From Ariolimax columbianus (lineage: Eukaryota; Mollusca; Gastropoda; Stylommatophora; Arionidae): a stretch of 64,000 nucleotides of DNA. Numbering within the stretch: position 1 is the stretch's first letter; every line of letters begins with the position of its first letter. The position numbers and the translations under genes were made by a program. Location of the stretch: the NCBI GenBank assembly GCA_036924085.1, contig JAVGWX010000005.1, positions 38,347,983-38,411,982 on the forward strand. The letters are read 5' to 3'. The notes under the pieces were generated by a model that saw nothing but the letters and a program-made list of their open reading frames with translations, did no database searches and was not told the origin of the DNA. Positions 1 to 10,405 of this stretch are shown piece by piece.

Positions 1-114
1 TGTTAGGGAAAGTTTTTTGTTAATGACTCCCTCCGCATTCCACTGTAGTATTTTGAGGGTCTTGAGTTTTTGGTCAATAAAAGTTGCCCCATAGCCATGT
101 GCCTTGACTCCACG
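1..114 (-). mobile_element. I/R1-type retrotransposon: start of endonuclease ORF, cut by window edge
   Basis: Read on the minus strand, this stretch is open and contains LKILQWNAEGVINKKL, which resembles the first strand of the APE-type endonuclease that opens ORF2 of I/R1-type non-LTR retrotransposons. The rest of the gene would lie left of the window. It sits head-to-head with the plus-strand I-like relic that begins about 30 bp away. The match is short, so the clade is unresolved. Confidence 0.5.
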
Positions 115-144
115 ACACATGGGTGGGTGACCACCAGTAGTCAA

Positions 145-1215
145 GGGGACAGATCATCCAATGCATCAGAGACTACATAGATTTGGAAAGCATAGAAACT
201 TTGCAGAAATAGCCAAAGCAAAAGTGAGCGAAGACCATATGAACACCTTAACAATACCAAAAGCCCATCCTTACTTTACGCAAACCAACATGGAAGCAGC
301 ATATCACTCCAGAAATGGTATAAAATATACCAGGTATTGGAAACGAGAACAGCCAGACGGAAAAAGAAAGAAGAGACATAGCGAGGTAAATAGCGGAAAA
401 CTACCCAAGCATGGACTGGATCCGTGCATACACCGACGGTTCTGTAACAAACATAATACAGAATGGAGCGGGAGGTGTATTCCTGAGCCTAACAATTGGT
501 TGAAAAATAACACTGTCAGTGGCAACTGAAAAATTCTCAAGCAATTTCAGAGCCGAGGCAGAGGCACTGAAGGCTGCAGTAACAGCAATGCTGACAGGCA
601 AAAGCAATGAAAGCCAGATAGTCCTGTTTACAGATGCACTTGCCGTGGTTACAGCACTAAAAAGCCAGAAAAATACTGAGCTTAATGATTTAAGAACAGT
701 ACTCTGTCAACTATACCAGCAGTCCGCACGAAAAAGGGTAGTGATACAATGGGATCCATCCCACTGTAACATCCAAGGCAACGAGGAGGCAGACAGACTG
801 GCAAAATAAGGTGCAAGTCTATCACAACCAGATTCTAGTATGACCTACGAAGAGTCCAAAAGGTTTATTAGGGCCAGTTACATGGCTAAATAGGAAACAG
901 AACATACTGGCTACACAAAAAATGATGCCTACCACCAGCTGAACAGAAGAAAGCAGGTCGTCGTCTTCAGACTCCGCACAGGTCACAACAGACTGAGGTA
1001 CCACCTATTCAATAAGCTGAAGATAGGTGGCACTGACGAATGCACCTGTGGTAGACGGAAAATGACCGCTGAACATATGCTGCAAAATTGCCCGGCATAC
1101 GATGATCAGTGGCAACACTAGACAAGCTCTATGGCAGTATTGACAGCCTCAGGATGACAGCTGCTTTCTTCGAACAAATTCAAGTTGACGTCTGACAGCG
1201 TACGAAGAAGAATAA
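145..1215 (+). pseudogene. I-like non-LTR retrotransposon, 5'-truncated: RNase H and zinc-knuckle C-terminus
   Basis: This is a broken ORF2 3' portion of an RNase H-bearing I/Nimb-type element. In order it shows a linker, an RNase H start (YTDGS near 429), the second catalytic region (AEAEALKAA), a third (FTDALAVV near 626), and the last (GNEEADRLAK near 776). The C-terminal module follows, with LRTGHNRLRYHLFNKLKIGG and a CxC...HxxxxC knuckle near 1040-1090. Stops at 807 and 890 and several frameshifts make it non-functional. The same module recurs at 37813-39652 and 42618-43033. The 3' end has a short GAA-rich tail. No TSD is convincing. Confidence 0.85.
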
Positions 1216-1449
1216 GACCTGTTGTCATGAGGTCCTATGATCGAATTCGTATTGCCATTCTAATCCCAATATATAAAATTGATATGTTTTGATCTGGGAA
1301 ACTCATGTTTCCCGTGTACTTATGAATAGTATATGTAATTTTTAGTTTGTTTTGTTTATTCACAATGTCAGTTCTGCAAGCATACAATAATGATAAACTG
1401 TCAGATCTTAAATAGACTGGGGTGAAATGAAAGGCAAGCAAATGGTAGG

Positions 1450-1960
1450 GATATAGTGGATATCATCACACAATGGCACAACAGGAAATGAAACAGAGAA
1501 CATATTGGCAAATAAGGAGGCACCAAGAGATCAAAAAAAAACAACACCTATTAACTTTCCAAGGAATAAAGACCTTTATCCAAGACATATGAAAAGTCGA
1601 GGAAACTAGAGAACAACTATCACTGCCTTCGTCGAGCTTAAGCAATTGTTTCTGTTCAGCTTGAGAACGCAACAAAACAAATGAAATGGTGATTTAGGCA
1701 GGCTAACATTGATTCCTATTTGTTTGTGCAGGCAAGCAGCACAGATAGCCGAACATTTACCGCCATTCTGTTATATATTTAGCCATCTGCAAAAGGAACA
1801 CTGGTCCACGGTGATGCAAATCTATTTAGAAGCCTTGGATAACTCTGCATCACAAGAAAATCTGTCCATACAACTCGATTTCACATGTAGACGTAACCAA
1901 ACAAAAGTGGCAAACAAGAAGAAGACGAAGAAGAAGAAAATGCAGAAAGAGGAATAAGAA
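1450..1960 (+). pseudogene. Second, more divergent I-like retrotransposon C-terminus
   Basis: A plus-strand frame reads WISSHNGTTGNETENILANK, a clear degenerate RNase H ending (compare W-P-SH-x-GNEEADxLAKE). It is followed by a degraded LRTGHNRL-like segment and then ICLCRQAAQIAEHL with FCYIF, the CxC...EH...C knuckle of the I-like C-terminus. The end is a tail of AAG/GAA triplets near 1915-1950. Several stops and frameshifts show it is dead. It is more diverged from the other I-like copies than they are from one another, so it probably represents another subfamily or an older insertion. Confidence 0.65.
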
Positions 1961-2427
1961 AAATAAGAATACTGGCTTGATGTTTACCCTTTCATCACTT
2001 CTTAGAAGTTGAGGGCGCTGCTCGAAAAAGAAGAAAACAGAACCATTTCAGGGATAGATAAAATAGAGCAATACATTATCTTTACGGCATATCACTCATT
2101 GAAGAGTTCTGCCCGGAGCATGTAATCCTAATATTAACCGCTTTGCTAGCAATGTGTGGAATCAATTGTTGCCTCTTCCATGAGATAAAAACACAAAAAC
2201 TGTTTCAAATTTAGATTTGAAACTCGCGTTCTGCTAAGAAGTTTTATATTCAAACAATTCAGTCACACACTCACTGATAGAAGAATTGTACATATATATA
2301 TGTATGTATAGACTACGATTGTAAGTTTGAAATAATCGATATAAATGATTGTCTATTCCAATTGCTGATTTTTCGTTCACATTTTGCAGCACAGATAGTG
2401 AAACATAAGAGTTGGGCAAGGTATTTG

Positions 2428-2440
2428 AGATAAATACATA
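2428..2440. repeat. Target-site duplication of SINE-B, left copy
   Basis: AGATAAATACATA is repeated exactly at 2835-2847, bracketing the SINE. This is the hallmark of target-primed reverse transcription. Confidence 0.85.
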
Positions 2441-2834
2441 ATTTAGTTTAGTTTAGCGTAGTTTAGTTTAAAGTCAACGACCTTGTACACGGTTTAACCA
2501 CAACCAACTGTAGATACATTGCTCTGTTCTTCTCCATATTTTTGGAGAATCTCAGCACAATGCACGAACTTCGTAGCACCGACGAGGATCCCGTAATATA
2601 TTTTAAACAAACTTTTGATAAGCACCGATAAGCCTACTCTTTTTACATTTTCAAATGCCTATGGATTTTTAACGTCCGCGACATTTCTCACGAGCGTCCG
2701 ATCTCTACTACCCAGAGATCCGAAGAAATACCAGAAAGTCCACGGTAAAAAAATCGGAGTCTCCACCGTGATTTGAAACCCGCAAATTCCAGCACCCGAG
2801 GCCGACTCTTACCTCGAGATCCCTCATTCCCCCT
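2441..2834 (-). mobile_element. SINE-B: tRNA-derived SINE, full copy with 13-bp TSD
   Basis: On the minus strand the element opens with a tRNA-like head whose box B is GGTTTCAAATC (2770-2780), preceded by a box A-like GAGGTAAGAGTCGGCC. A roughly 300-bp body follows, and the tail is made of AAACT units (seen as AGTTT on the plus strand at 2441-2470). Perfect 13-bp direct repeats AGATAAATACATA flank it at 2428-2440 and 2835-2847. Related copies lie at 32490-32880 and, partially, at 30715-30880. It would be transcribed by RNA polymerase III and mobilised by a LINE; the partner is not identified. Confidence 0.85.
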
Positions 2835-2847
2835 AGATAAATACATA

Positions 2848-3140
2848 GCACATGTAGATTTTCACATTATATAGTGTATATGTGCTATCTTCAACCATGG
2901 AGCTAATGTAACCAAACAAATACATTTACTTTTCGTTAGTTGCTGAAATATGCTATTGATATATTTGTCTTCCTCTGTTTGCATTGTCATCGTTTCTGAA
3001 TGATATACTATCACATATGTGTTCTATGTTCTCTTCAAGTTACAGTATGAAATCAAAATAGACTATTGCACGCAATACCGCGACTGTTACCTTCAGCTTC
3101 ATAACACTGTTCCCTTTTACAGTACGCATTCCCCTTTTTT
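2848..3140. other. No gene seen
   Basis: A+T-rich sequence between SINE-B and the 48-bp minisatellite. No coding pattern or repeat match was noticed. Confidence 0.4.
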
Positions 3141-3151
3141 GAATGAAAGAA

Positions 3152-3590
3152 ATGGCTTGGATTCGTTCGTTCTCAATCTCTAGCTACAAAGCTCTAAAAA
3201 TGGCCTGGATTCGTTCGTTCTCAATCTCCAGCTACAAAGCTCTAAAAATGGCTTGGATTCGTTCGTTCTCAATCTCCAGCTACAAAGCTCTAAAAATGGC
3301 TTGGATTCGTTCGTTCTCAATCTCCAGCTACAAAGCTCTGAAAATGGCTTGGATTCGTTCGTTCTCAATCTCCAGCTACAAAGCTATAAAAATGGCTTGG
3401 ATTCGTTCGTTCTCAATCTCCAGCTACAAAGCTCTAAAAATGGCTTGGATTCGTTCGTTCACAATCTCCAGCTACAAAACTCTAAAAATGGCTTAGATTC
3501 GTTCGTTCTCAATCTCCAGCTACAAAGCTCTAAAAATGGCTTGGAATCGTTCGTTCTCAATCTTCAGCTACAAAGCTCTAAAAATGGCTT
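3152..3590. repeat. 48-bp minisatellite, about nine copies
   Basis: Nine near-identical 48-bp units, each beginning ATGGCTTGGATTCGTTCG. Because 48 is a multiple of three, the array is open in two plus-strand frames and one minus-strand frame (16-residue periods such as MAWIRSFSISSYKALK). Units differ by single substitutions; one substitution (3494) creates a stop in the main frame. There is no start context or flanking domain to suggest a real protein. Confidence 0.95.
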
Positions 3591-3599
3591 TGCAAGTAG

Positions 3600-5030
3600 T
3601 AGAATGCAGTCCAGAAAACGTTGAGTCGTAGCTTGAATGCAATATTCGCTCTTTTTAGTCTAAGACATCCGACTTCAGCAGGCATTTTTTGACTACTGGG
3701 TTAGCCTTTTCTCGTTGATCTTTTCTCCTAAGCCAATCTACTCTGTTGCAGCCCGGTATTCAGGATTACAGCGTGGATGTATAGAAGGGTCTTGGCAGCT
3801 ATGGTTTGCTGGCCGTGTCGCTAGCAGTCAGCTATTGGTCGATGACCGTTGCAGCTCATGCGCAGCTCAGCATCTTGATCCGTGGCAAAATACAAATTGA
3901 AAAAGTAAACAAAGAACCAACAGCTTTTAATAATTGAATCTAAATAGCTCGCACAATTAGTCGTATAAGCTACATGAGAAAAATCCTCATCAAATGCGTT
4001 ACAGGCTTTACAGACCATGTGCATGGTACCCAGGGCGCAGACCTAGGCGCTAAACATGGAGACCATGAACTACCCAAACTGCAGGATCCCAATCTCGGCC
4101 TAACTGGTGTAATCCAAAGGAATGCAATAAATGACGAATTGACACCAGCTCAGATGCAGAATCTGCCGGAATGAGTTCGCAATTTATTTTGAAACCATCT
4201 GCCTTAGGTACAGTGAAGTCGTTGCCCGCAGATTTTAGATACTCGAGACATCCGATGATACTCTCATCGTCCCAGGACTAGCTAGCACGCTCTAACACTT
4301 GTGGGTTTAAAATCAGTTGCCCTCTCCTATGCGAACTGCTAGAACAGGCTAACGAGCTTCGTCTACCCGGGTTTAGAGTCAGAGTTTACCTTCTCTTAGA
4401 TTGACTGCCAACTAACGCTAATGAGTCCTAATTGATGGCCGAGTTATACTGCCGGGTATTCGGTCACGTCCCACAGCAGGCACTATTACTCCAAAGAGGC
4501 CCCCCATGAAGGTGCTGCTGGAGATACAATAATGTAGGAGAGGCCAAGCATGGAAACTCCTGCCGAACAAGCCAAACAGTGAATCCAGCAGCGTTCTCTA
4601 AATCTCGAAAGGAGAGGATATAACAGACTCTTTACTTTTCTTAAACGAAAGGGACGTTCAGCCTAGATCTTGCCCGCTACAAGAAAACATATTGTTTGAA
4701 ATTATCATTAGGTTCAGATCTTTCCCGGGTGTTTCCTCCGAATTGGTGACCGACTGCAATGGTTCTCCGACTTCCTCTGGTTCTTGTATTAATGGTACAA
4801 TCTGCCATAATTGTACTTGTACACATGTTTATGATAGCATTCAACATAAGAGTCGATTACCTCTTCTTTGGCAAATGTTCATGTATATTTCCTTCCATTT
4901 GTTCATTTAGTTTTGCAATTGTTTTTTACGTGAACAATAATGCATCCCTCTTCTTTGGCGTTCGTTCAGAAATGGAATGTAAGAGGTTGTGTTCTAATTT
5001 GCGGCGTGGCTGTGAAAACTGCTCCTTTTG
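3600..5030. other. No gene recognised; one weak retrotransposon hint
   Basis: No intact gene. Around 4445-4640 the plus strand gives RVFGHV followed, in another frame, by RRGQAWKLLPNKP. This vaguely recalls the GHV...RGRP end of RTE-like polymerases but is too weak to call. The remainder shows no recognised element. Confidence 0.3.
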
Positions 5031-5039
5031 TTGTTGTTT

Positions 5040-5222
5040 TTGTTCTTCTTCTTTATTTCTTCTTCAACTTCTACTACTTCTTCTTTATTTCTTCAACTTC
5101 TACTACTTGTTCTTTATTTCTTCTTCTTTATTTCTTCAACTTCTACTACTTCTTCTTTATTTCTTCTTCAACTTCTACTACTTCTTCTTTATTTCTTCAA
5201 CTTCTACTACTTCTTCCTTGTT
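5040..5222. repeat. Pyrimidine-rich TTC/TAC array
   Basis: Irregular units of about 29-33 bp built from CTTCAACTTCTACTACTTC and TTCTTTATTT. The plus strand is almost all pyrimidine. Overlapping long frames here (Ser/Phe/Tyr/Leu-rich) are artefacts of triplet composition. Confidence 0.9.
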
Positions 5223-5224
5223 TT

Positions 5225-6180
5225 CTCATTCAGTGTTTGCCCTGGAAAGAAATTTATGACGTCGTGTGACAGTTTTCAGTGAGGTTGCAGATGTGTTTTT
5301 TGTAATACCTTACTCTCCTTCCAACTGCCAGCCTTATTTTCTAGCTAGACTGCACTAGTGCTGCCCGCTTCTAGGGCCACCATATGGAGACGGAATTGGG
5401 TCTTCGTAAGCTGTAGTTCACTGGCAAAAAGACAACTATAAGCCGCTGACGTCATTTCAATGAGTGCTTTGAATCGTTAGCACTACACACATGACTTCAA
5501 TGGTTGACGCTGACTCCATTTATCAACGCAATTTGCACTTCTAATTGTCAACTTCCTTCTTTAATTGTTTCCTTGTCCTTCCAGGAAATGTACCGTTCTC
5601 CAGTGTATCCACATTTCAAAGGCATCAATTCTCTTTTACAATTGTAAATTCCTTCTTTGCAATTCAACCCGGGACAGTATTGACAAGAGTAAATATATTC
5701 TGATCATTCTCAGGAGCATATACCAATATATGGCGTTATGTTGATGAATAAAGTATTGGCCTCCAATATTACCTTCTTGATCTACAGTTTGCATGTTCAA
5801 TTATTCGTTTTTATATTTCCAAGATAGGAGAACACGTAGTATTGTTTGATCGCATTTGATTTATCTGTAGACGAGATTTTATATCTACTTTGCAAATTAT
5901 CATAGCTTGAATTTTCTTAATCTTTATGTTCAATACATTTACCTCGTTGTCTTCTTTTCTTGAATCAGTAATTACTGCAATTCGTTGTGTTTTCTTCTGT
6001 TAGGTATTACTGTATATCTGTCCTACATGCATATTTTAGATTCTATATTGATGCTCCCCATGAAAACTAGTAATTGTGTCTAGCCGTTAACAAATGTCTT
6101 AAGCATATCATTAGGCAGTACGCATTCTTCCGACACTCATTATTCTATTTCAGGAAAACTCATTCATTTAACCGACATTT
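5225..6180. other. No gene seen
   Basis: Roughly 950 bp of mostly A+T-rich sequence with no coding pattern, tandem array or recognised repeat. Confidence 0.4.
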
Positions 6181-6182
6181 GT

Positions 6183-6365
6183 GCACTACAGACCAGGACC
6201 TTGCGTCAGGGTCAGGCACATCATACTGACCAGGACATCGCAATAGGGTTAGACACACCATTCTAATCAGGTTTAGGCACAATATACTGACTAAGACCTC
6301 GCGTCAGGGTCAGGCACAATATACTGACCAAGTCCTCCATTTGTATTCCTTGTAGCGTTCCCTGG
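6183..6365 (+). repeat. Family R repeat, copy 1 (diverged)
   Basis: Contains about four diverged internal units around CAGGGTCAGGCAC and ATACTGACCA, then a segment like GTAGCGTTCCCTGGAAACATG that matches the conserved part after the units in the other R copies (15374, 27408, 54948, and 60775 on the minus strand). The 3' half is missing; RTE-like sequence starts directly after it. Confidence 0.65.
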
Positions 6366-6530
6366 AAACATGCTTTTTCAACGGTACAGGTGACCGTGAA
6401 TCATGGACGATTACTAAAACGTCTAGAGTAATAATCGAGACCATCGAGTCAAAATGACAGAAAGCTCATAATTCCACGGACGAAGAAAAGACATATATAA
6501 ACATTCGATTAGAGTTCAACATATCAATGG
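6365..6530 (+). pseudogene. RTE-like (ATG-tail group) polymerase relic, left part
   Basis: The plus strand reads ESWTITKTSRVIIETIESK, then EEKTYINIRLEFN. These match the segment SWTISKTSKQRIVSFVSK and EKKTNVDIWQELN at 37440-37590. The reading is cut off near 6525 by repeat E and resumes at 7225. This is the region after the reverse transcriptase palm in endonuclease-RT retrotransposons. It carries stops and is dead. Confidence 0.65.
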
Positions 6531-6542
6531 TTTTTTTCATCG

Positions 6543-7222
6543 TGTCAGACGATAGCGATTGTGCTTTTAGCACAAAGCCCTTACAGAAATATAAAGACCA
6601 TGTGTTGCCAATGCATTATGGTCCCTCTCTCGGACTGCCTTGTTTGCTCCAAGGAAAAGGTGACACCAATTCATTTGGAACAATGCAAGCTGCAGAAGCT
6701 GCCGGATCAGCAGAGCAACGATATTTCTGTTCGGCTGTCGGGGCTTTACTCATAGACCAGCCGCCAACCAAGGCTAAGGGCCTGGTCTGCTCTACCACAA
6801 CACTCAACTGAGGGTGCTTTTCCTAGCTCTAGGATAAGGCATTATATCCTCTTGTGCACCTTCGCATATCGTCGTTTGTCAGGTTTAGTAGACGCTGACC
6901 AAAATTCATAAATATCAGAAAACAGGTTGCACAGTATCTCATCTGCAAGGCTTCATATGGTTTAACTTCAGAGTGTTCATACTCCTAGCTGAGCTGCCTT
7001 CCCAGGTTTTTGAGCCCCATTTGCCCGAAACTTTTGGTTTGAAGACGTCAGTGGCTCGCCTCCCGCCTCTTCTCCTGTTAGTCAAAACAGTTCTTCCGCG
7101 CGAAAGCCAGAAGGTGGGCTTTGTTGTCAAAGACTATATGAGACGCACGCCATTGGATCACTTAGTTGGTGTTGAGAATTCATCCTCAACCTCACCACCG
7201 ACTATAACAACATTTAAAACCT
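6543..7222 (+). repeat. Repeat E, plus-strand copy, inserted in an RTE-like relic
   Basis: About 680 bp that match, in reverse orientation, 57443-58132 along the whole length. Shared landmarks are TGTCAGACGATAG at the start, AAGCTGCAGAAGCTGCCGGA, AACAGTTCTTCCGCG, and AACAACATTTAAAACC at the end. One frame reads LSDCLVCSKEKV and HLEQCKLQKLPDQQSND with spaced Cys and His, but stops interrupt both copies. It splits the surrounding RTE-like relic, so it behaved as a mobile unit. No terminal inverted repeat or clear TSD was found, so its class is unknown. Confidence 0.7.
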
Positions 7223-7224
7223 GA

Positions 7225-7495
7225 AAATATAGGAGAACTGATTTTTCTATTAAATTTTAGTACGAAAATATAAATACTCTGGTCACATCAATATACACAA
7301 CGGTGTTGAGAGATTAGTGATGGTAGGGGCCAGTCAAAAGAGAAGAGGTAGACGAACAAGACCTTCACTCCATGATATCTAGGAGTACCTGAGTACGACT
7401 GTGGCATAGGCTGGAGATTTGGCAAGGAAAAACGTTTATTTTTACACAGACTGTGATGGGAGCGACGTGCTATAAAGAACTTGCTACATGATGAT
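7225..7495 (+). pseudogene. RTE-like (ATG-tail group) 3' end, right part after repeat E
   Basis: Resumes the relic that stops near 6525. It encodes a degraded LVTSIYTT and RGRRTRPSLHDI followed by TVMGATCYKELAT, the GHIKRHNG...GRGRPRRRWHQDI...VMGATFYKGHAT ending typical of this group. The final bases are repeated ATGATG triplets, the group's 3' tail. Frameshifts and a stop are present. Confidence 0.75.
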
Positions 7496-7589
7496 GATGG
7501 TGATATATCTATGTTACAGACACGTAATGTTGGTCTTATTCAAATGTCTTTTTGTAGTCTGTCAAACATATATAATTTAATTGTAGTTC

Positions 7590-8010
7590 TACGAGCATTT
7601 CTTTTTCTGCTAATTTTCTTCTTCTTCGTTCATCCTCAGATCAAGGTTCCGGTTTCTCTTACAAATGACACCGTTGTTTGGAAGGTAGTTTTATCTTCAT
7701 TCAGCTTTTGTCTCATATATGTCTCACGAGGCCAGTATTGTTTTCTCTTTTCTTGCGTGAGCGTGCAGCTTTGCAGGATGTGTTCCACCGTCATGATATG
7801 CTCCCCACATGGGCACCTGTCATCTGTCCCGATCCTCATTTTGTTGTAAAGATGACACTTGAGTCTGTTATGCCCAATTCTCAGTCTGAAGATGATGACT
7901 TGCTCTTCTCTAGTTAAGTTAAAGTAGCTGTCTTCTTTTCTGAAGTCGGGGTGTTGATCAGCCCATTTTACCATGAAGTTCGCTTTAATTATAGTCTTGG
8001 CCTCATTATA
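7590..8010 (-). pseudogene. I-like retrotransposon C-terminus, minus strand
   Basis: The minus strand has 112 open codons (7974-7636) reading MVKWADQHPDFRKEDSYFNL, then FRLRIGHNRLKCHLYNKMRIG and the knuckle CPCG...EHILQSC. The frame extends upstream without a stop through TYNEAKTIIKANF, the counterpart of TYEESKRFI elsewhere. This is the C-terminal module that follows RNase H in the I-like elements here. After the stop the minus strand runs into GAAGAAGAAGAAAA, the expected tail. The RNase H part is not recognisable upstream, so the copy is 5'-truncated or decayed. Confidence 0.8.
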
Positions 8011-9100
8011 TGTTTCTGCTTATTGCCTCCATACATAATTTTGCTTTTCTGTATCAGCTATTCTGTCTAAACCTAAATTATTCATCATGCGCTGTGTTGT
8101 TTAGCTACGCCTAATTCTCTCCTACGCCATTTTTAGCAGTATATTAATGCTTTCATAAGCTTTACCGCCATGTAAAATGAAAATACTTGTATCAATATTC
8201 CAGTGCAGTCTTTTAAGTGCTGTTGTAATGCAGTCGCTCGATATATGTCCTTATTTTTGTAGATTAAAATACACTGATCACTGATTTCATCTACACCGAA
8301 TGAGTCTAGTTTCTATGTGTACTGTACACGGTTGTTTCTTTTACTCTGTTCGTGTTTTTTGCTGTTCTATTTCTGAAAGAAAACCATTATTAAATGTTGA
8401 TGATGTGTTACCTCTGTTGTCGTTGAACAGTTCCTTTCATATTGTTTCTGTTTGTTTTACATATTTGTGTCATTCGGCAAGATTTCTCCAATCTTGTTCA
8501 TTGAGCATAGCATTATCATGTGTTAAAGATGCTTTATTTCTGCAACGTAGCTCTCGCGTTGTTTTTCCTTCGATTTCTTGTATCTTGCTTTTTCATTAAA
8601 TCCACTGTTCTTTTGGATGTATCCAAATGGGACGTATCCCATTGCCCAGTACAATGTATTCTGGAATATTTGTGTTCGTCTTCTTGCTTTCATTAAATTG
8701 ATGAGGCCTAAACAAACAGCATCACTCAATGGTAACAAAAATAGAGTTCTAAATATGAATTCTAAAGACATAGTCAAATAAAAACTATTAACAGCGAGAG
8801 CTCAAATAAAGAAATTCGATATGTATGTTAAATGTATAAGCCAGTCCCATATTACACATTGTGAAGTTTTAATATGACATTAACAGATTAGCTTAAAATA
8901 GATGCCAGGAACAGGAAAATAACAACGACAATATTTTGACAACAGAGAAAAGCATTGTTTGTAAGGATGAACAGCCAGGCAGATAAATGCCAACAGATCG
9001 AATAGAGAGATAAGCAGGGATGCATACATCTAGCATAGCTCATCTTTACCTGCAGTGAAAAAAAATATGGAATCAAACGAAAACATGCAGTAAAGCCTCA
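8010..9100. other. No gene recognised
   Basis: Minus-strand sequence immediately upstream of the I-like C-terminus; it may contain decayed retrotransposon sequence, but I could not identify RNase H or RT motifs. An 84-codon minus-strand frame at 8523-8777 has no recognised domain. Confidence 0.3.
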
Positions 9101-9109
9101 TTATTTCAC

Positions 9110-9510
9110 CTCAAGGTTGATAGTTTTGGTTGATAGTCTTATAATTTGGTTGATTGTTTGATCGATTAACTGGTTGATTGATTTGCTGATTTCCTGTCTG
9201 ACTGCTTGATCGATTGATTGAATGATGTATTGACATGTATTATTATGATTGATTAACCGATTCATTGGCTCATATACTCTTGTGGCTGATTGACTGATCG
9301 AATGATTTAATGATATACTGATTGATTGATTCACGGATTGATTGATTAACCGATTCATTGACTGGCTGCCTAATATAATGATTGATTCATTTTTTGATTG
9401 ATTTAATCACCGATTTTCTGACTGATTGATTGACATACTGGCTGATATACTAATTGATACGCCGGTTTACCGTTTTATCAATCGACCGAATCATTTACAT
9501 TGATTGATTG
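9110..9510. repeat. TGAT-rich degenerate tetranucleotide array
   Basis: About 400 bp dominated by GATTGATTGATT with interspersed variants. Frames through it (Ser/Ile/Asn/Gln-rich on the minus strand) are composition artefacts. Confidence 0.9.
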
Positions 9511-9840
9511 ATTTGCATTTATATTTATAGTATAGGGCATCACTAGAACTGGGCCTTTTACATGACGTTATGTTTCCTAACACTTGCATTTGTGATTTGC
9601 TAGTAAATGTTGTACATGCTAGTTCCATATGCATCCCTCATTAGCCGCTTTGCTACACCATGCTTTTATTAATACAATGTGCCGATTACTTTCAAGTTGG
9701 CCATTACTCTGGTGATTACATGCATCGATGTTCAGCAGTATGTTTTCTGCTCTTCCTAATTGCAATACGAAGCGTTAAGCACCTGAGTCTGAAAAATCTT
9801 CATATGTTATTGTACTATCAGTAATTCAGTTTGTTTTCAT
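9510..9840. other. No gene seen
   Basis: Short A+T-rich interval without recognised features. Confidence 0.4.
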
Positions 9841-9849
9841 ACTAAAACA

Positions 9850-10405
9850 AAAGAGAAAGTCCACGATGTAGTTATTCTACCTACCCTTTCATATGCGTTT
9901 GAAACCTGGGCCGATTATTGTCGTCATGTCGGGAAATTAAACCATTTCCATATGCATTGCCTGCGGAAACTTCTGCGAATTAGATGACAGGTCATAGTTC
10001 CAAATACAGATGTGCTAGCGCGATCGGGCATGTCCAATATGCACAACATAATATGTGCACTACAGCTGAGTTGGTCTGAGCATGTGGTCCGCATGTCAGA
10101 TCAGCGTCTTCTAAAAGTGTTGCTCTATGGTGAACTGCGAAATGCCAAGAGAACTGGTACAGAATCGCGACCAATCGCGCAGACTAGCGCAGCGATATAT
10201 GGAGTGTGTTTAGAGACATGAGGCAACACGAATATACAGAGGCAGGATATACAGAGACGATCACTCCGCAAGTCTACTAAAATTAACCCTTCTTCTAAGA
10301 AGTGAATGTTATATTCCCTTGCTCTAAGTGTGACAGACAATGCAGGGATCCGGTTGGTTTATTTAGCAATTTTCGAGCTCATGCGAACAGTGAATGACCA
10401 AGTAG
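9850..10405 (+). pseudogene. RTE-like polymerase C-terminus with terminal C2H2-like finger
   Basis: The plus strand reads VVILPTLSYAFETWADYCRH, then HMHCLRKLLRIR, TDVLARSGMSNMHNII, LSWSEHVVRMSDQRLLK and LLYGELRNAKR. This is the thumb/C-terminal region of endonuclease-RT elements (usual form LP.LLYACETW...LRRLLRI...LRW.GHV.RM.D.RLPK..LYGEL). After a frameshift it ends CSKCDRQCRDPVGLFSNFRAH, a C2H2-like finger often found at the end of such ORFs. It has an internal stop near 9989 and others. No 5' part is visible. Confidence 0.8.

Noticed and set aside
3143..3624. Apparent repetitive protein with 16-residue period
   Set aside because: It is a 48-bp minisatellite, open in several frames at once; it has no other coding evidence.
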